Positions 14,001 to 26,127 of a stretch of DNA of 64,000 nucleotides are shown here, in pieces. A program made the translations under genes and the position numbers. A model generated the notes under the pieces. That model saw only the letters and a list, made by a program, of their open reading frames with translations. It had not been told where the DNA came from and made no database searches. The DNA is taken from NCBI GenBank assembly GCA_028554755.1, contig JAPTOF010000005.1, positions 7,139,501 through 7,203,500 of the forward strand, read 5' to 3'. Origin of the DNA: Cordia subcordata (lineage: Eukaryota > Streptophyta > Magnoliopsida > Boraginales > Cordiaceae). Within the stretch, counting starts at the first letter, position 1; each line of letters starts with the position of its first letter.

Positions 14001-17000
14001 ATGTATACTATCATATAAAATTGAAGTGAGTTTGGAAATCTTGAATGCACATAGGCTAAGCTAAGAGCTTACAAATAGTAATCTAGAAAATAATTTTTGG
14101 ATTTTATCATTATGTAATGAATTTGACTTTAGTTTATAATTTTTCAACATAGTATATCTTTATTTTAAATTTAAATTTTTGAACAATTTAGGTTATTTTT
14201 TATTTAATTCATTTTTTCTCGTTTTTAAAAATTAAACTATTCAGATTTCAATGGGGGTGTATCTTAACAATTATTGAATTTGTTTTAGTATTTTTTTTCT
14301 TTTTTTCTTTCTCTTTGCTTAATAAAATTCTCACTTAATGAATATGGTAATTTAATAAAATTCTCACTCAATGAGTATGATAATTCAGATACTATAACTA
14401 CTAAATTCAATAAAACCGTCAAGGAAAGGACAAATCTTTTAAAAGTTCATATTCACAAAATGACCCAAATGATCTTAACATCATACTTTGACAAATAAAA
14501 AATTTCAAAACATTACATACTTCTTATTTCCAAACAGAAAAAAAACGGCCGACCCATGCAAAGCACAGATTTTGGAAATACTAGTTTCTGCCATTAAAAA
14601 CAGCACGTCAGTTATATAGGTTCAGTAACACATTTTGCCATTTCTAGGAAATATGAAAAGTGGTACCACAAACTCCTTTGAATATGTCCCAAAACAATGG
14701 TTTATAAGATGATCAGACCCACTAACAAGTATGAAAAGAGGTATTGATTTACCCAACTAGCCAATGGAAAATTGATCCATCAAAACTTCCACTGACAAAG
14801 TATTCTTCATGAAATGGATGCCACGCCAGCGCTATCACATTCAAAACCACTACAGCGTAAGTATCTAAATAAGGACAAAAGGAAAGAAGAAGAGGGATTA
14901 GATGAAATGTCACCAAGAGTGAGAAAAATTAGAAATGTAACAAGCAAGAAGAAATGTTGTCTTAGTAGAATCTGGATGCATATACCAAAGAGTTACTTCT
15001 CTAAACAATCACCAATAGTAAGATTTTTTCTATCAAATGCAGATTACTGATTAATGCATTGTATTAGTAATTTATGTCATAGTTTAGTGCCATCCTAATG
15101 AAGGATGTCATAAACCCAGAACAAACGTGCTCCTACAAGCAATGACATCTTCCTCCTCACTCCTGTACTCAGAGTAAAAGGCTTGTCACCCACTGGGATA
15201 CTTGTATCTTTGGAAACCTTGATGATCAAATTCTCAGCAAGATGGATGATTGCATCCAAAAGTCACACCTCTTCTATATCAAAGAAAAGAAAAAATTGAA
15301 AAGGGTGTTAAGCATTCTGGGGTTCCATCCTAAAACCAATTGGTATTAGGTGGAGTAGCCCAAGATGTTATAATGTGGTTTTGATTGTTGCGGATCATCT
15401 ATGTGGGCAGAATAATATTCTAACACTCTGTCTCACATGTGACCTGATTTGATGAAGGAAGACAGGTCACACGTGATTAGTTATGACTGGACCACGGGCC
15501 CAGCTCTGGTACCACGTTGAGCGTTCTGATGTTCCATCCCAAAACCAATTGGTATTAGGTGGAGTAGCCCAAGATGTTATAAGGTGGTTTTGATTGTTAA
15601 AGATTTTCTATGTGTGAGGAATAATATTCTAACAAAGGGCATATACATCTCTGAGATCCAAGGAAAAAAGTGCTGCCCACCAAAACTGTCTAAGAACTTC
15701 TGATAAAAGTCCTGTACTTCAGCTTCCCCTAAATCTATTCCGCAGAAAGAAAAGCAGCAGCATGGATATAATTACAACAGAAATCAATTCCACAAAAAAG
15801 TCTAGAATGAGATTTTGTCTCGTGTATGAGTTTGTATCCATGACATGTATCCATGACACTGTTCACCCATTCTATTCCTCAAATTCCTAGAACCTAATAG
15901 CCAACCTTAACTCCAAACCTCACAGATATTCCAAAAAAGTTTGGCAGCCTGAGAACCTTTCTCCCTGACCATGACCGAACTCAAAATTGAAACAAACACA
16001 TCTATAGCTATATTTTCTAAATCATATAACATTAACAGAAATAAGCAAGAGAGAATTTGCCAAAACACACGCCAAAAAGGAAAAGCCATTTCATTGCATA
16101 TCAATTATTCAACATCACCACTATATACATTGCAAAAGAGCTTTATGGAAAAGACTAAATCAACCTCGTTTTGCCAGAAAGACTAACTCAGTCTGTATTT
16201 TGAATATTCTACCATTCTTTTCCAAGTTTCCGTTTAGCTTCTTGGCAACAGATACATTAAGAAAACCAACACCCCAAAGCTAATGCCGAGAAATATGTTG
16301 ATTCCCAACATTAATTTAGTTTTGAAGACCTGAACATAAGTGTGCTTTAATTTTACCTATCATGGCAAATTCATGCGTATACACAATCAGCTTTTCCTCT
16401 CCCCAAAATTGGGAGGGGAAAAAAAACTACATACAATTCCTGAAACTCGATCTCCTTGTGATGAAAGAGATTCCCAGATTCTCCATATAGGAGTTTTGAT
16501 GAATCTCGTATTTGGACCAACATAATCTCTCCTTAAAGCCAAGGAGAGTAACTGTTAATGCACTTCTTGATAACTAACTTTAAAAAGTTACCGCCCTCTG
16601 AATCTCTTCAGGGTATTATCATCTTGAAAAGGATTTAACCCAGAATTTAGTCATTCCACTACCCAAAATTTACTAAATCTTTCCATCAGCAATATTTTAG
16701 CATTGCCATATCCCTTTCCCTTATTTCCTTTGTCCAAAAGTATCAGAAAATACTTTCCTGGAAATATTGTTGATTATTTTAAAAACTAAAGATAGTTTCA
16801 GTGCATGCAACTCGGCAAAAATTCAGAAAGAAAGCATGCAACTAGCAAAAATAAGCTTTTATAATCAAATATCAAACCAAAAGACCCACATCATAACCAA
16901 ATGCTCACACCTGGATACCAAGTGCATAAAATTTTTATACTTCATGTGCATTTTATTCAACGACACAATAGGAGAAATGTAAAGAGAAAAAAGCTTCATA

Positions 17001-20000
17001 CCTGTGACATCCTTCCGATGTCCACGGAAAGATTCTAGCTCCTTCATAGCCCTTATGTCATAAAGCTGTAAAAAGTGCAGAATTATCAAAATTTAGAAAA
17101 TTGCATAAACAGAAGCTCTCTCTTTCTTCGTCCCTCCACCCTCAAGTTGCTTACTTTCAGACTAATGCGCTAACGAGCAAGAAAATGGAGGCAGATCTAC
17201 CTTGATAATTTGATCTTTTGAAGCAGTTAGTACCCAATTCCCATTTTGATTCCATCGAACACAAAGAACAGTATTTTTATGCCCATGACTGCATTTGAAA
17301 TACAAATATCAAAACTAATTAGCTGGGAAAAGAAAAAAGTTTGTCTGTGACAAATAAATTTTGAGAAGAAAGAAACAGTTTACTAACAAAGATGAAAGTT
17401 CTCGCCCCAACTTTGCATCCCAAAGTTTGACAATGTTGTCTTTTCCGCCTAAAGAAGCCAAATCCAAAATTATATATTTAAAAAGGAAAAAAAAAAAAAA
17501 AGAAGAAGAAGAAATTAAGCTCAAAAGCTTAAAGATATCAACAATTTACTCTGCTATCATGGTTAAGTATACACCTGAAACCAATAAAGACTTAGTAGGA
17601 TGCCAATCTACGGTCTTCACATCCCAACCATGGCCTGCCTGAGTTCAAACATCAATAGAAGATTATTCTTAGATTACCTAGAACATGAATCTTTTCTTCC
17701 CTTTTTCTTTTTGAGAAATAAAGAATTCTATTAATATGCATAAAGGGGGTTCAAGGAGCAACCCCAAGATATTTACACTAGCAAATCAAGTTATCTGTAA
17801 AATCTTGTAAACTATCTATGTTATCTATACAAGAACCTTTTCTCCAAAAACAAACATCATGTAACAGTGAATCAAGCAACAAATTAACAAACTTCAGACC
17901 AAGTTTCTGCAGTATTGTGCTGGTTTGGGGGACAGGATTGTATGTATGTGCTCCATGAGACATAGAGGGACATTACCAGATAATGAGCGCTCTTCTTGAC
18001 ACCTAGCAAAATCCCAGACTTTCACAGTAGTATCATCAGAACAGGAGCAGAACTTCAAATCTGTTCTACAGAAACTGCTCAACGGGCGAATTCTACATTA
18101 CAATCTCAAGTGCGATACACAATATATGATTTATAGCCAAGCTCTAATGTCTTGGCACGTATAATCAACTAAAACGCCATATATAAAGTTTCAAACATTG
18201 TAAATTTGCTTGGCAATGAAACAAAATGTATAATCAAGATTTTCTCCAAAACAGCAAAACAAAACTTAATGCTAGCCACATCCCACAGACAATGAGACAA
18301 TGTAAAACAAAATATATTTATATTTTTCATACCTTATATCACGGACTGATTCTTTATGTGCAGATTTGTTGGCTTTTACGTTATTCATGTTGCTTTGCCA
18401 ATACCTGAAGCCCATTAAAGAGGCATATTCAAGCAGATTCAAAAAATTATTTCACTAATCAAAAATAGAAGAAAAGTTGATGTAATCTGAACTAAAAGAA
18501 CGTAGTTACTTTATTGCACCCCCATCATCACCAGTGACCATCCAGTTCTCATTGTAACTCCAAACCATAGACCTGACTGCTTGATCATGAGCCTGCGCAC
18601 AAATTCAGATGCACAGAAGAATAGTTGCCATCTCTTCACCAGTCTGAGTAATAAAGAGAATCTTAGCAGAAAAGAGTGATGAAGAGAATAACTCAAAAAA
18701 GCATACCTGTAATATCATTTCAAAATTAAAGGATTGACCATTCCAGAGTGTAAATTCACCACTTTGAGAACCCGTGATGAGTCGCCTCCCACTAGGAGTC
18801 CACTTCAGACAATTTATGAACACAAAACAATCAGGCGAAAAAAGAGAAAATAATAACAAAGAGAACCACATACTTCTTGTGCTTTCCTTAAAAGGGTTTT
18901 CTTTTGCCTTTCTTAAAGGGTTTCTCCTTTTCCATTTCACAAATGACAACTAAAAAGAAAAAACATCTTGCTAAGCCAGGTTCCAACGTCTCCAGAATTA
19001 GCAAAGTTGCAAAGATCATATCTCCGAAAGAATTTAGTGGCACACTTTCAAGGATCATGATGAACTGAAAGGACCACAAACTTCAGTTTTGCTTCGGAAT
19101 GTAATAAGCAATATCAGTTTCCAATACTTGGTTTCTGTGCTTATAAATTATAATACATATATACTCAAGAGTGATGACTACATTCAAGAAACCCCTCTTG
19201 CAACAAATACAAGTTTCATCCTTAGCTCAAAGAATCAAAGAATTTTGCACACATGCTGCACCCAGGTGTGACAACATAAAATGAGAGTATGGTTACAAGA
19301 TGACAGCTTTTAAAATCACTTACATGAGTCTCCTTATTGATATTAATTTAGCATAAATGATCTACTTGATATTAATTTAGCATAAATGATAACAAACTCA
19401 ACATCGGTCACATAATCAAAGAAGGACCTCACCACTCAAGTTTGTCCCAAAGCTCTATAGTTCTACTTAATCCCAAAGTAAATCAGCAACATTGTGCATG
19501 GAGGCATGCCCCAGCACACATACATAAAGCAAATTATACCAATTCCCAATTTATATGCAACAGAGGCAAGCAAAATTATAGCTGCAAATAAGAATAAGGT
19601 GAAGAATGAGAATAGGAGGTATATTTCAACTCACCAGTACACAATTAATTGAACAACGGTTTTTGTTTAGGGATGTATGAACAAACTTTGCAGCATAACT
19701 TGTTGATGGATTATCTAAGTAGGCGACGGTTGGCAACATCTGCATAGGTGTTCAAAAACAAAAGATTTTGTACCACATGACAAAGTCTACAGTAAAGAGA
19801 AAACACACACTCCCTTTCATATATATAGGTGAAATTGATCAAAGAATTGGTGAAACTGTAAGCGAGTAAGTTATTTGTTCTAGTAAAGGACATCTCAAAG
19901 AAAGAAATAACATTAATGAAGAGGACAAGGATAAGAAAACATCATTTTAAACTACATTTCTCTGAAATGCAAAAAGAACTAACAAGAATTATCAGGTTAG

Positions 20001-21427
20001 CAACTGAAGACTAACATCAAGTGCCGCTGCTGGGGTAGGTTGCAATATTGTCCTGTCTCTGGAATCCCGCTGCCACATACGCATCTGCATAATCAGTGCA
20101 AGAAGTCAAGACATCAGGAAAGAGCAAATATGAACAGAAAATCAAATCACATTCAACTGAAGGTCATATAAAATAAAAGTTATGAATATAATATTAGAAA
20201 ATCACAAAGATTATGGCGCAAATTTGTCAATTCATGAATTAACATATCATTAAGGTCAAGTAAAACTTAGCACAACCAGGAAAATCATGGTTCAGACATG
20301 CACCTGAAAGCCATACATGGACAGAACTACTAATATGCAAAGAAAATAAGTTACGAGGTGGACATAATGAGCCACAGCATGAGGATAGGCCTAGAATATT
20401 AAACTCATATTAAGCTCACTCATGTATAGACTTTCACTCCTTTCTCCCCTTTACTCCTTTTGTTTCTTCATTGAACAGGGAGGAAGTTGGTTAAGATATG
20501 TATCAGACAAGAATACCTAATTCAGTGGACCTGGTTAGAAGGACAGTAAAATGGTAATAGCAATTTACAATGTATCAAGAAGTCAGCGAACATAAACCGC
20601 ACTATCATCATGTCAATGTGTTACTGAAAGATGTTGACTTTTTCCTTCTTGTTCAGTTATTACACCAAACACCAATGTTACAGTAGTTGCTGGACAACTT
20701 ATCCACAAATTTGTTATCCTTTTCAATTTGCCTTATTATTTAATGAGCATAAAAGATGCTTTCCTTTTCCATGTCAATATTATTAGCAAAAAACACATCT
20801 CCAGTTATCATTCAGGGACAGATTCAGAAAAGAACAGCCACAGAAAAAATGTACATTTAACTTGATGAGGTACCAAATACTGAAAAACAATATGATAGAT
20901 GTAATATCATGTAAAGAAAAAACAAACTCTATGAACATGCCGTCTCTATGTGTATTATTATCTCCAGCAACTATCACCTGCATATATCGCACCACGGTGC
21001 TAGTGTAATCAACAGCTCTTCTCTGACCAATTTTTCTCATTCTTTTTGCCGCATAAGTGTCAGCATGGGCTGCAAAATACAAGAGAAGTGGAAATGGCAC
21101 ATTATTAGCAGGGGTCACATGTTAGTTGAAATTGTTCTAGCAGTTTAAATTCTTGGAGCAACAAGGAATACTTCAATTACAAATTTAAAAGTAGAATTAC
21201 CCCTAGATAATGTATCTTTAACTCTTCTCACGTCAGTTAAGAAATCTCAACACCTTCACAAAAATGAATTCACCAACATATGCTACTCTAAAAGTTAATC
21301 TTACTATTCAAGCCATTCCATAAGGTTCACTAGAAATTCAAACTTTCAGATGGTATTCTTAAAGGTCTGGTAAATTGGGAACTACCAGGACTATGCCATC
21401 ACATATCTCCATCAAGAAGATCTATTG

Positions 21428-21468
<41 letters not shown>

Positions 21469-22942
21469 TGTAGTGCTATCTTTTGCTCTCTTAGAGGTTT
21501 GATTTCAGGAAAACATAAATGGCAAAGTCAGCAAACTAACTAATATGCAGTGTGAACAAGGATGTCAATGACACAACACTGCATACTAAGATTTGGAGGC
21601 CATCCCCTTCCTTATCTTTAAACAAGATGCCCTAAAGCTATATATATTGTCCATGTCAGTTCAATTAGTTCAGAAACCCAATAGACAGAACGATCATCAC
21701 TGATCTCTAATCTCTTTAATTCCGAACCCTTCAACCCCAAGACCTATAGGAACTATACAACAAAAGGTCCAAGGTAGTCCTTTTACGACCAAATTCCACA
21801 ACTGCCATCTATGCCCAAAATGCGCCAATATCGAAGGATGGTGCAATATTCCACTAGTGATATCACACTGAACCGCAAAGTATAACATATAAGACAGATG
21901 CATATATGTAAATACTCTCCCATTCTTTGTTAATGTATTTAATATTTATCCTCGCATAAAGCAAAGACATCTACTAAACTTCAAGACAGACATATCTGCT
22001 AGAGAAAGATACATTTTCCTGAGACGGGGTGCTTCTTAGCTCAACCCTAGATGTGTAGAATTGATATTGAGAAAAATAAATCAGAGTTGATACAAGAATT
22101 CCGAATCTAATTCTACAGCATCGACTCTAAGCAAATACATGTCTTTGCTTAATGTTCCACCACATTACACTTACTATTTCATGCTGCACTAACAAATTTA
22201 AAAAAATACTAAAAAAACAACCCCTTCTTGTCGGACTTCCAATAGGATAAAGTGCAAGTGATAAGCAACAAACCGAATGATTTCAACAACTACTCTTCTC
22301 TCACCAATGCTGAAACAGAAAAGAAATCAAATCATTGCATCTTTAAATATAAAGCACAGAGTGATAATTACATCTATTAAACTTCAACACAGATATAACC
22401 AACATACAAAAATGCGTGCATGAGCGAGCACACACACGGACACACATATAATTAGGTCAATTCACATAGCAAGTGTATAGCGCACGAGCAAACACACGTA
22501 ACACCCACATACAAATTAGGTCAATTCACACAACACATATGCCCACACGAGCAAACGCTATACATAATTATGTCAATCCACAAAACACAAAATAATGTGC
22601 ACAAGCTGCACAGACACACAGAATTTAGTTCAATCCACACATCACAAAATAATTACCATCATAAGGAGGATGGGGATGAGGTTGCTGAGGAGGAGGATGC
22701 TGATGCGGAGGCTGAGCAGAAGGGTGGTGATACTCGGGCGGCGGAGGAGGAGGAGCGCCGCTGTTGAGAGTGGTGGAAGAAGCGGAGGGCTGGCGCATCA
22801 TGGGAGGCGGTTGTGGACCCCTCTGGAACTCCGGCATTCCCTGGGGCGGCGGGGCCTGGTGCTGCTGCGGCGGCGGAGGATGGTGGTGGTGGTGGTGCTG
22901 CTGCTGCTGCTGGTGCTGCTGATGATCTCCACCGTACATCAT
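8031..22942 (-). CDS. FY: FY: WD40 pre-mRNA 3'-end processing factor (WDR33/Pfs2 family), 18 coding exons
   Basis: FY is the plant WDR33/Pfs2 homologue. It is a nuclear subunit of the cleavage and polyadenylation complex and acts with FCA in the autonomous flowering pathway. Coding exons, 5' to 3' on the minus strand: 22942-22657, 21069-20978, 20084-20016, 19739-19635, 18802-18707, 18592-18510, 18404-18333, 18074-17977, 17634-17575, 17448-17388, 17288-17201, 17065-17002, 14831-14753, 11859-11770, 10872-10784, 9507-9020, 8544-8311, 8138-8031. They sum to 2262 nt (753 aa plus stop), with GT/AG at each join and frame kept throughout. Residues 1-95 are His/Gln/Pro-rich. A basic block with [13 protein letters not shown] follows, then about seven WD40 repeats (residues ~185-465, with motifs such as [11 protein letters not shown] and [13 protein letters not shown]), then a Pro/Gly/Met/Gln-rich tail. 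Two PPLP motifs (548-551 and 739-742) match the FCA WW-domain docking motifs known in Arabidopsis FY. The protein is longer than my recollection of Arabidopsis FY (about 650 aa), mainly in the termini. The start was chosen because it is the first ATG of the conserved N-terminal frame. Confidence 0.95.
9508..11769 (-). other. FY introns 14 and 15 around exon 15
   Basis: Intron 14 is 10873-11769 and intron 15 is 9508-10783, with coding exon 15 (10872-10784) between them. Neither intron shows recognisable coding or mobile sequence. Intron 16 (8545-9019) is likewise plain. Confidence 0.55.
11860..14752 (-). other. FY intron 13 (largest, 2.9 kb)
   Basis: It contains a 40-bp tandem duplication at 11881-11960 and a 33-bp tandem duplication at about 14319-14384. 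The block 12060-12760 is relatively C-rich with short spurious ORFs that match nothing I know. No exon is needed here, because exon 13 joins exon 14 in frame. Confidence 0.55.
14832..17001 (-). other. FY intron 12
   Basis: A 2170-bp intron holding the TRIM element at 15306-15634. The remaining sequence (14832-15300 and 15640-17001) shows no coding or repeat that I recognise. Confidence 0.6.
15306..15634 (-). mobile_element. TRIM retroelement in FY intron 12, 120-bp terminal repeats, 5-bp TSD
   Basis: Two direct repeats of 120 bp (15306-15425 and 15515-15634) share CCAATTGGTATTAGGTGGAG and end ATTCTAACA. On the minus strand the repeats begin TGTTAGAATATT, and the spacer after the first repeat starts TGGTACCAGAGC, close to the initiator-Met tRNA primer-binding site TGGTATCAGAGC. 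The element is flanked by a perfect AAGGG duplication (15301-15305 and 15635-15639). There is no coding capacity in the 89-bp core. These are the marks of a terminal-repeat retrotransposon in miniature. Confidence 0.88.
17690..17965 (-). mobile_element. Possible LINE/SINE 3' end in FY intron 8
   Basis: On the minus strand the segment ends in ATTCTTTATTTCTCAAAAAG followed by an A/G-rich tail, after a TTGGGGTTGCTCCTTGAACC-like stretch. This style of 3' end is common in plant non-LTR retroelements. No reverse-transcriptase coding is visible and I found no clear target-site duplication, so the call is tentative. Confidence 0.3.
18803..19634 (-). other. FY intron 4 with a small tandem duplication
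   Basis: An 832-bp intron. It contains a 29-bp tandem duplication at 19337-19394 (unit starting TTGATATTAATTTAGCATAA). Nothing else was recognised. Confidence 0.6.
20085..20977 (-). other. FY intron 2
   Basis: An 893-bp AT-rich intron between exons ending ATATGCAG/GTGATAG and beginning TTATGCAG/ATGCG. No coding sequence or recognisable repeat was seen in it. Confidence 0.6.
22424..22655. repeat. Imperfect minisatellite in FY intron 1
   Basis: About three to four degenerate copies of a ~70-bp unit made of a CACACGAGCAAACAC-like part and an AATTAGGTCAATTCACA-like part lie next to the exon 1 donor (intron starts at 22656). The rest of intron 1 (21070-22423) shows an (AT)n run at 21436-21461 and nothing coding. 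Confidence 0.6.
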
Positions 22943-23060
22943 TTTTTTTTCTTCTACGGGGATGAGCGCTCAAACCCTAAACTATACACTAATACTCTGT
23001 TTGGGGGTCTTTTTTAGGGTTTTAGATTTGGGGGTTTTAGTTATTGTAGTTACTGCAATA
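22943..23060 (-). promoter_or_regulatory. FY leader/proximal promoter with telo-box motifs
   Basis: Upstream of the FY ATG there are two telo-box-like motifs: AAACCCTAA on the plus strand at 22972-22980 and TTAGGGTTT at 23014-23022 (AAACCCTAA on the FY strand). Telo-boxes are common close to transcription starts of plant housekeeping and translation-related genes. Their role here is inference. The leader next to the ATG carries an A-rich run. Confidence 0.45.
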
Positions 23061-23386
23061 ATTTTGATTTTTGACTCTATTAGTTTTCTTTTTCTTTTTT
23101 AATTCTTTTATTTAGATAGTGTTTTGGGAGCACTTTAGTGCACAATTATTACAATAATGCATGGGTTTTTATTACAATTTTGACTTTTCATTACAATTTT
23201 GATACTAGTGTAAAATTTGAACAATACAAGGAAAAGAATCAACATGTTGTTGTAAAATAACTATAAAGGAAAAATATGTAGAGATAGAAAATTGAATTCT
23301 ATTGAATTCTCTTTGAATCATTTTTTCTACTTCTATCTAAAAGCTTTCTCCCCTCCTTCATCGCACAATTTTTTATCATTCATGAT

Positions 23387-24043
23387 TAGGGGTGGAAATT
23401 CGGATCGGGTACCCGAATCCGAATTCGAATCTAAACCCGATCGAGTGGAAAAAATGCAAAATTTTATCCGAAAAAATATCGAATATTGGGTAGTAGATCG
23501 GGTAGTTTTTTCTTACCCGAACCCTATCCGAAAAACCCAAAAAAAAATACACACACCATTTCATAGTAAATTACTCGTCATAATATTCTAATATAACACA
23601 TATATAAACACACATTTTATATAATGCATTAATATTAAAATGTACAATTAAAAAAAAGAGAAAAAAAAGTATTCTACAAAAGTAATGAGAAGTTAAATAA
23701 CATAATTAAGCTATTTGTAAATAAATTAGACAACTGAATTGAGTAATATAATTAGAATTAACAAAATGTAACATTAATTTAGCATAAATATTTGTTATGT
23801 TTAAGTTAGATAAATGTGGAAATATATTTGTATAGTTAATATTTATTAAATTTTCCTTTTTGTTTGGTTTGTAGTTATGATGGAAATATCTTTATATTTT
23901 AAAAAGAGTTGATTTATCTATCGTCATTTTGAACAATCTCTTTTCTTTTATTGGAGCCGATGCTTAGTTTTGAGCATCGTGCTATTTGTGTACATGGATG
24001 TAATTAGTTTGACTATCAATGAATGTATTTGCTAACTTACCGT

Positions 24044-24082
<39 letters not shown>

Positions 24083-24270
24083 AACAATTTTGTATTTTTT
24101 AGTTTCATAGAAATATCGGGTATCCGAACATCCGAATCCGAAAAACCCGGCATCCAAAAAATCCGATATCCGGCCGGATAGTTACTATTTAACTACTCGA
24201 TCGGGTTTTTTTTTCCACCCGAACCCGAAAAAACCGATTATTCGAAAATCCGATCCGATTTCCGCCCCTA
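23387..24270. mobile_element. Non-autonomous hAT element, 884 bp, perfect 8-bp TSD
   Basis: The ends are inverted: TAGGGGTGGAAATTCGGATC at 23387 and GATCCGATTTCCGCCCCTA ending at 24270. They are flanked by a perfect 8-bp duplication TTCATGAT (23379-23386 and 24271-24278). TAGGGGTGGAAA-type ends and 8-bp duplications are typical of plant hAT transposons. Both arms are rich in ATCCGA/CCCGAA words. The core is AT-rich with an (AT)n run at about 24046-24079 and has no transposase. It lies about 440 bp upstream of the FY start codon. Confidence 0.9.
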
Positions 24271-24278
24271 TTCATGAT

Positions 24279-25500
24279 CCTTTTATAGCCAAATATGAAG
24301 AGACAAAACATTAAATGAGGAGATTTGGGTGGCTAATTGTTGTATTCTTCTTCGTATGCTTCTGACAATTCTTGCAGTAAAATCATATACTTTTCAACTT
24401 TGGCATGCAAGTTCAAATATCTATGAACTTTTGGTGTCATCAATTATTGACTTTTGAGTAAGAACATGTGCCACTTGAATGTCCAATTCACAACACATGT
24501 TTATATTTTTATTTATTATTGATATATATATATATATATATATTGGTAACTTTGCCCACCCCTTTCATTTCCATGGGAGGAAATGAGATTTGAACCCTAT
24601 GTCAAGATAAAATAAAAACACATTTTGCAAATTTTTATTATTGGTAACTTTTTATACTAATCTTTTTTTTTTTGAGAAATGCATAAGAATTAAATAAATC
24701 ATTTAAATTAGGAAAGCAAAATAAAAGCAATATTATATGAGAAAATAAAAAAAAAATGAATGATGTACTTATTGAAGTTTAATTTATTTTTTAAAAAATA
24801 ATAAAACTATGGTGTGTGATTTAAAAATAAAAATAAATTCTATTTTTAGTAATATAGTCACCGGCAAGATGAGGGCTAATTCCATGAGGTGGTTGTCCGT
24901 AACTAAATTTAAATGTTTATATGATTGAATATAAAATAAGGTTACAAATTAAAGATTTTACTCTTTTATTGGACTTATATATTATTTTATCTAACCAAAT
25001 ATTCATGGAATTTAAATTAAGAATGTTAAATATTAGTATATTAATTTTTAAAGAAAATTAGCAAATTTTGTTTAAAAAACTAATATTAATTATTTTAAAA
25101 ATAAATAAAATACTACAAAATCAAGAAATGACCATATAATGTTTTGTGATATCCCACCCAAATATTAATTAACAATAAAAAAACTTATCTACGAATTAAA
25201 TAAAAAAGAAACATTCATGTGACGTCTCTACCTCTCAAAATTTGAAAGAATACCATAATTACCACTATAAAAACATTAAAGAATAAAAAGATATGTAAGA
25301 TTCCACGTCACGCTAAAATTAAAAGTTAACTGATGAATTTATCTTTAAAAATTTTTCTATTAATTTATAATGTAAAAAAATTAATTAGCTGTTAAAAAAT
25401 AAATAAAATATAAAAAAGAAGCAACTAACGAGGGACCTTATATTATAGTCCTACATCACCATGCTTTTGGCATAAATAGTAAGCACAGAGTAAAAATTAA
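24279..25500. other. Intergenic, AT-rich
   Basis: Contains an (AT)n run at about 24520-24541 and long A/T tracts. No coding sequence or transposon border was recognised. Confidence 0.5.
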
Positions 25501-25520
25501 ATATATATATATATATATAT

Positions 25521-26040
25521 ATGTTTATTATGCTCACCTCACTTATATTTGTTCAGCATCTAATATTTATTAGTTCACTACTTTCATATACCAAATATTT
25601 GTTCACTATTCTATATATATTTATTCACCACTTTCACAAACACAGACACACACAAAATATATACATGTTTATTTATTTACCACTCCACATATATTTGTTC
25701 ACTACTCCACATATATCTGTTCACCACTCACACACACACAGATACACAAATACAAATACATTTATTTATTCACTACTCCACATATATTTGTTCACTATTC
25801 TTACATACACAAATACACACAAATACAAATACATTTATTTATTTACTACTACACATATATTTGTTCACCATTCTTACATACAACGAAAGACAAACAAATA
25901 CAAACACATATATTTGTTCATGACTTTACATTTTCTTGTTCACCATTCTATATATAGTTATTCTCCACTCTCACACACAAAAATACAAATACATATGTTT
26001 ATTGACCAATCCACGATCTTGGTTCACAAAAAACACACAA
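25521..26040. repeat. Minisatellite of CACATATATTTGTTCACTA-type units
   Basis: Degenerate tandem units of roughly 60-90 bp alternate TTTGTTCACTACTCCACATA-like parts with ACACACAAATACAAATACAT-like parts. An ORF of 181 codons runs through it (25521-26066), but its protein is only a His/Thr/Tyr/Ile repeat product of the satellite, so no gene is called. An (AT)n run at about 25501-25522 lies at the left edge. Confidence 0.75.
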
Positions 26041-26127
26041 ACGTATCTGCATACTCACACACTTGAAGGTAAAGACGACCTCAATGGAGTTTGGGGGGTC
26101 CAAACGCTGCGTACGAGGTACGGTTAG

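Noticed and set aside
22595..23017. 140-codon plus-strand ORF rich in Arg/Leu/Val
   Set aside because: It is the antisense shadow of FY exon 1 (CAG/CAC repeats read backwards).
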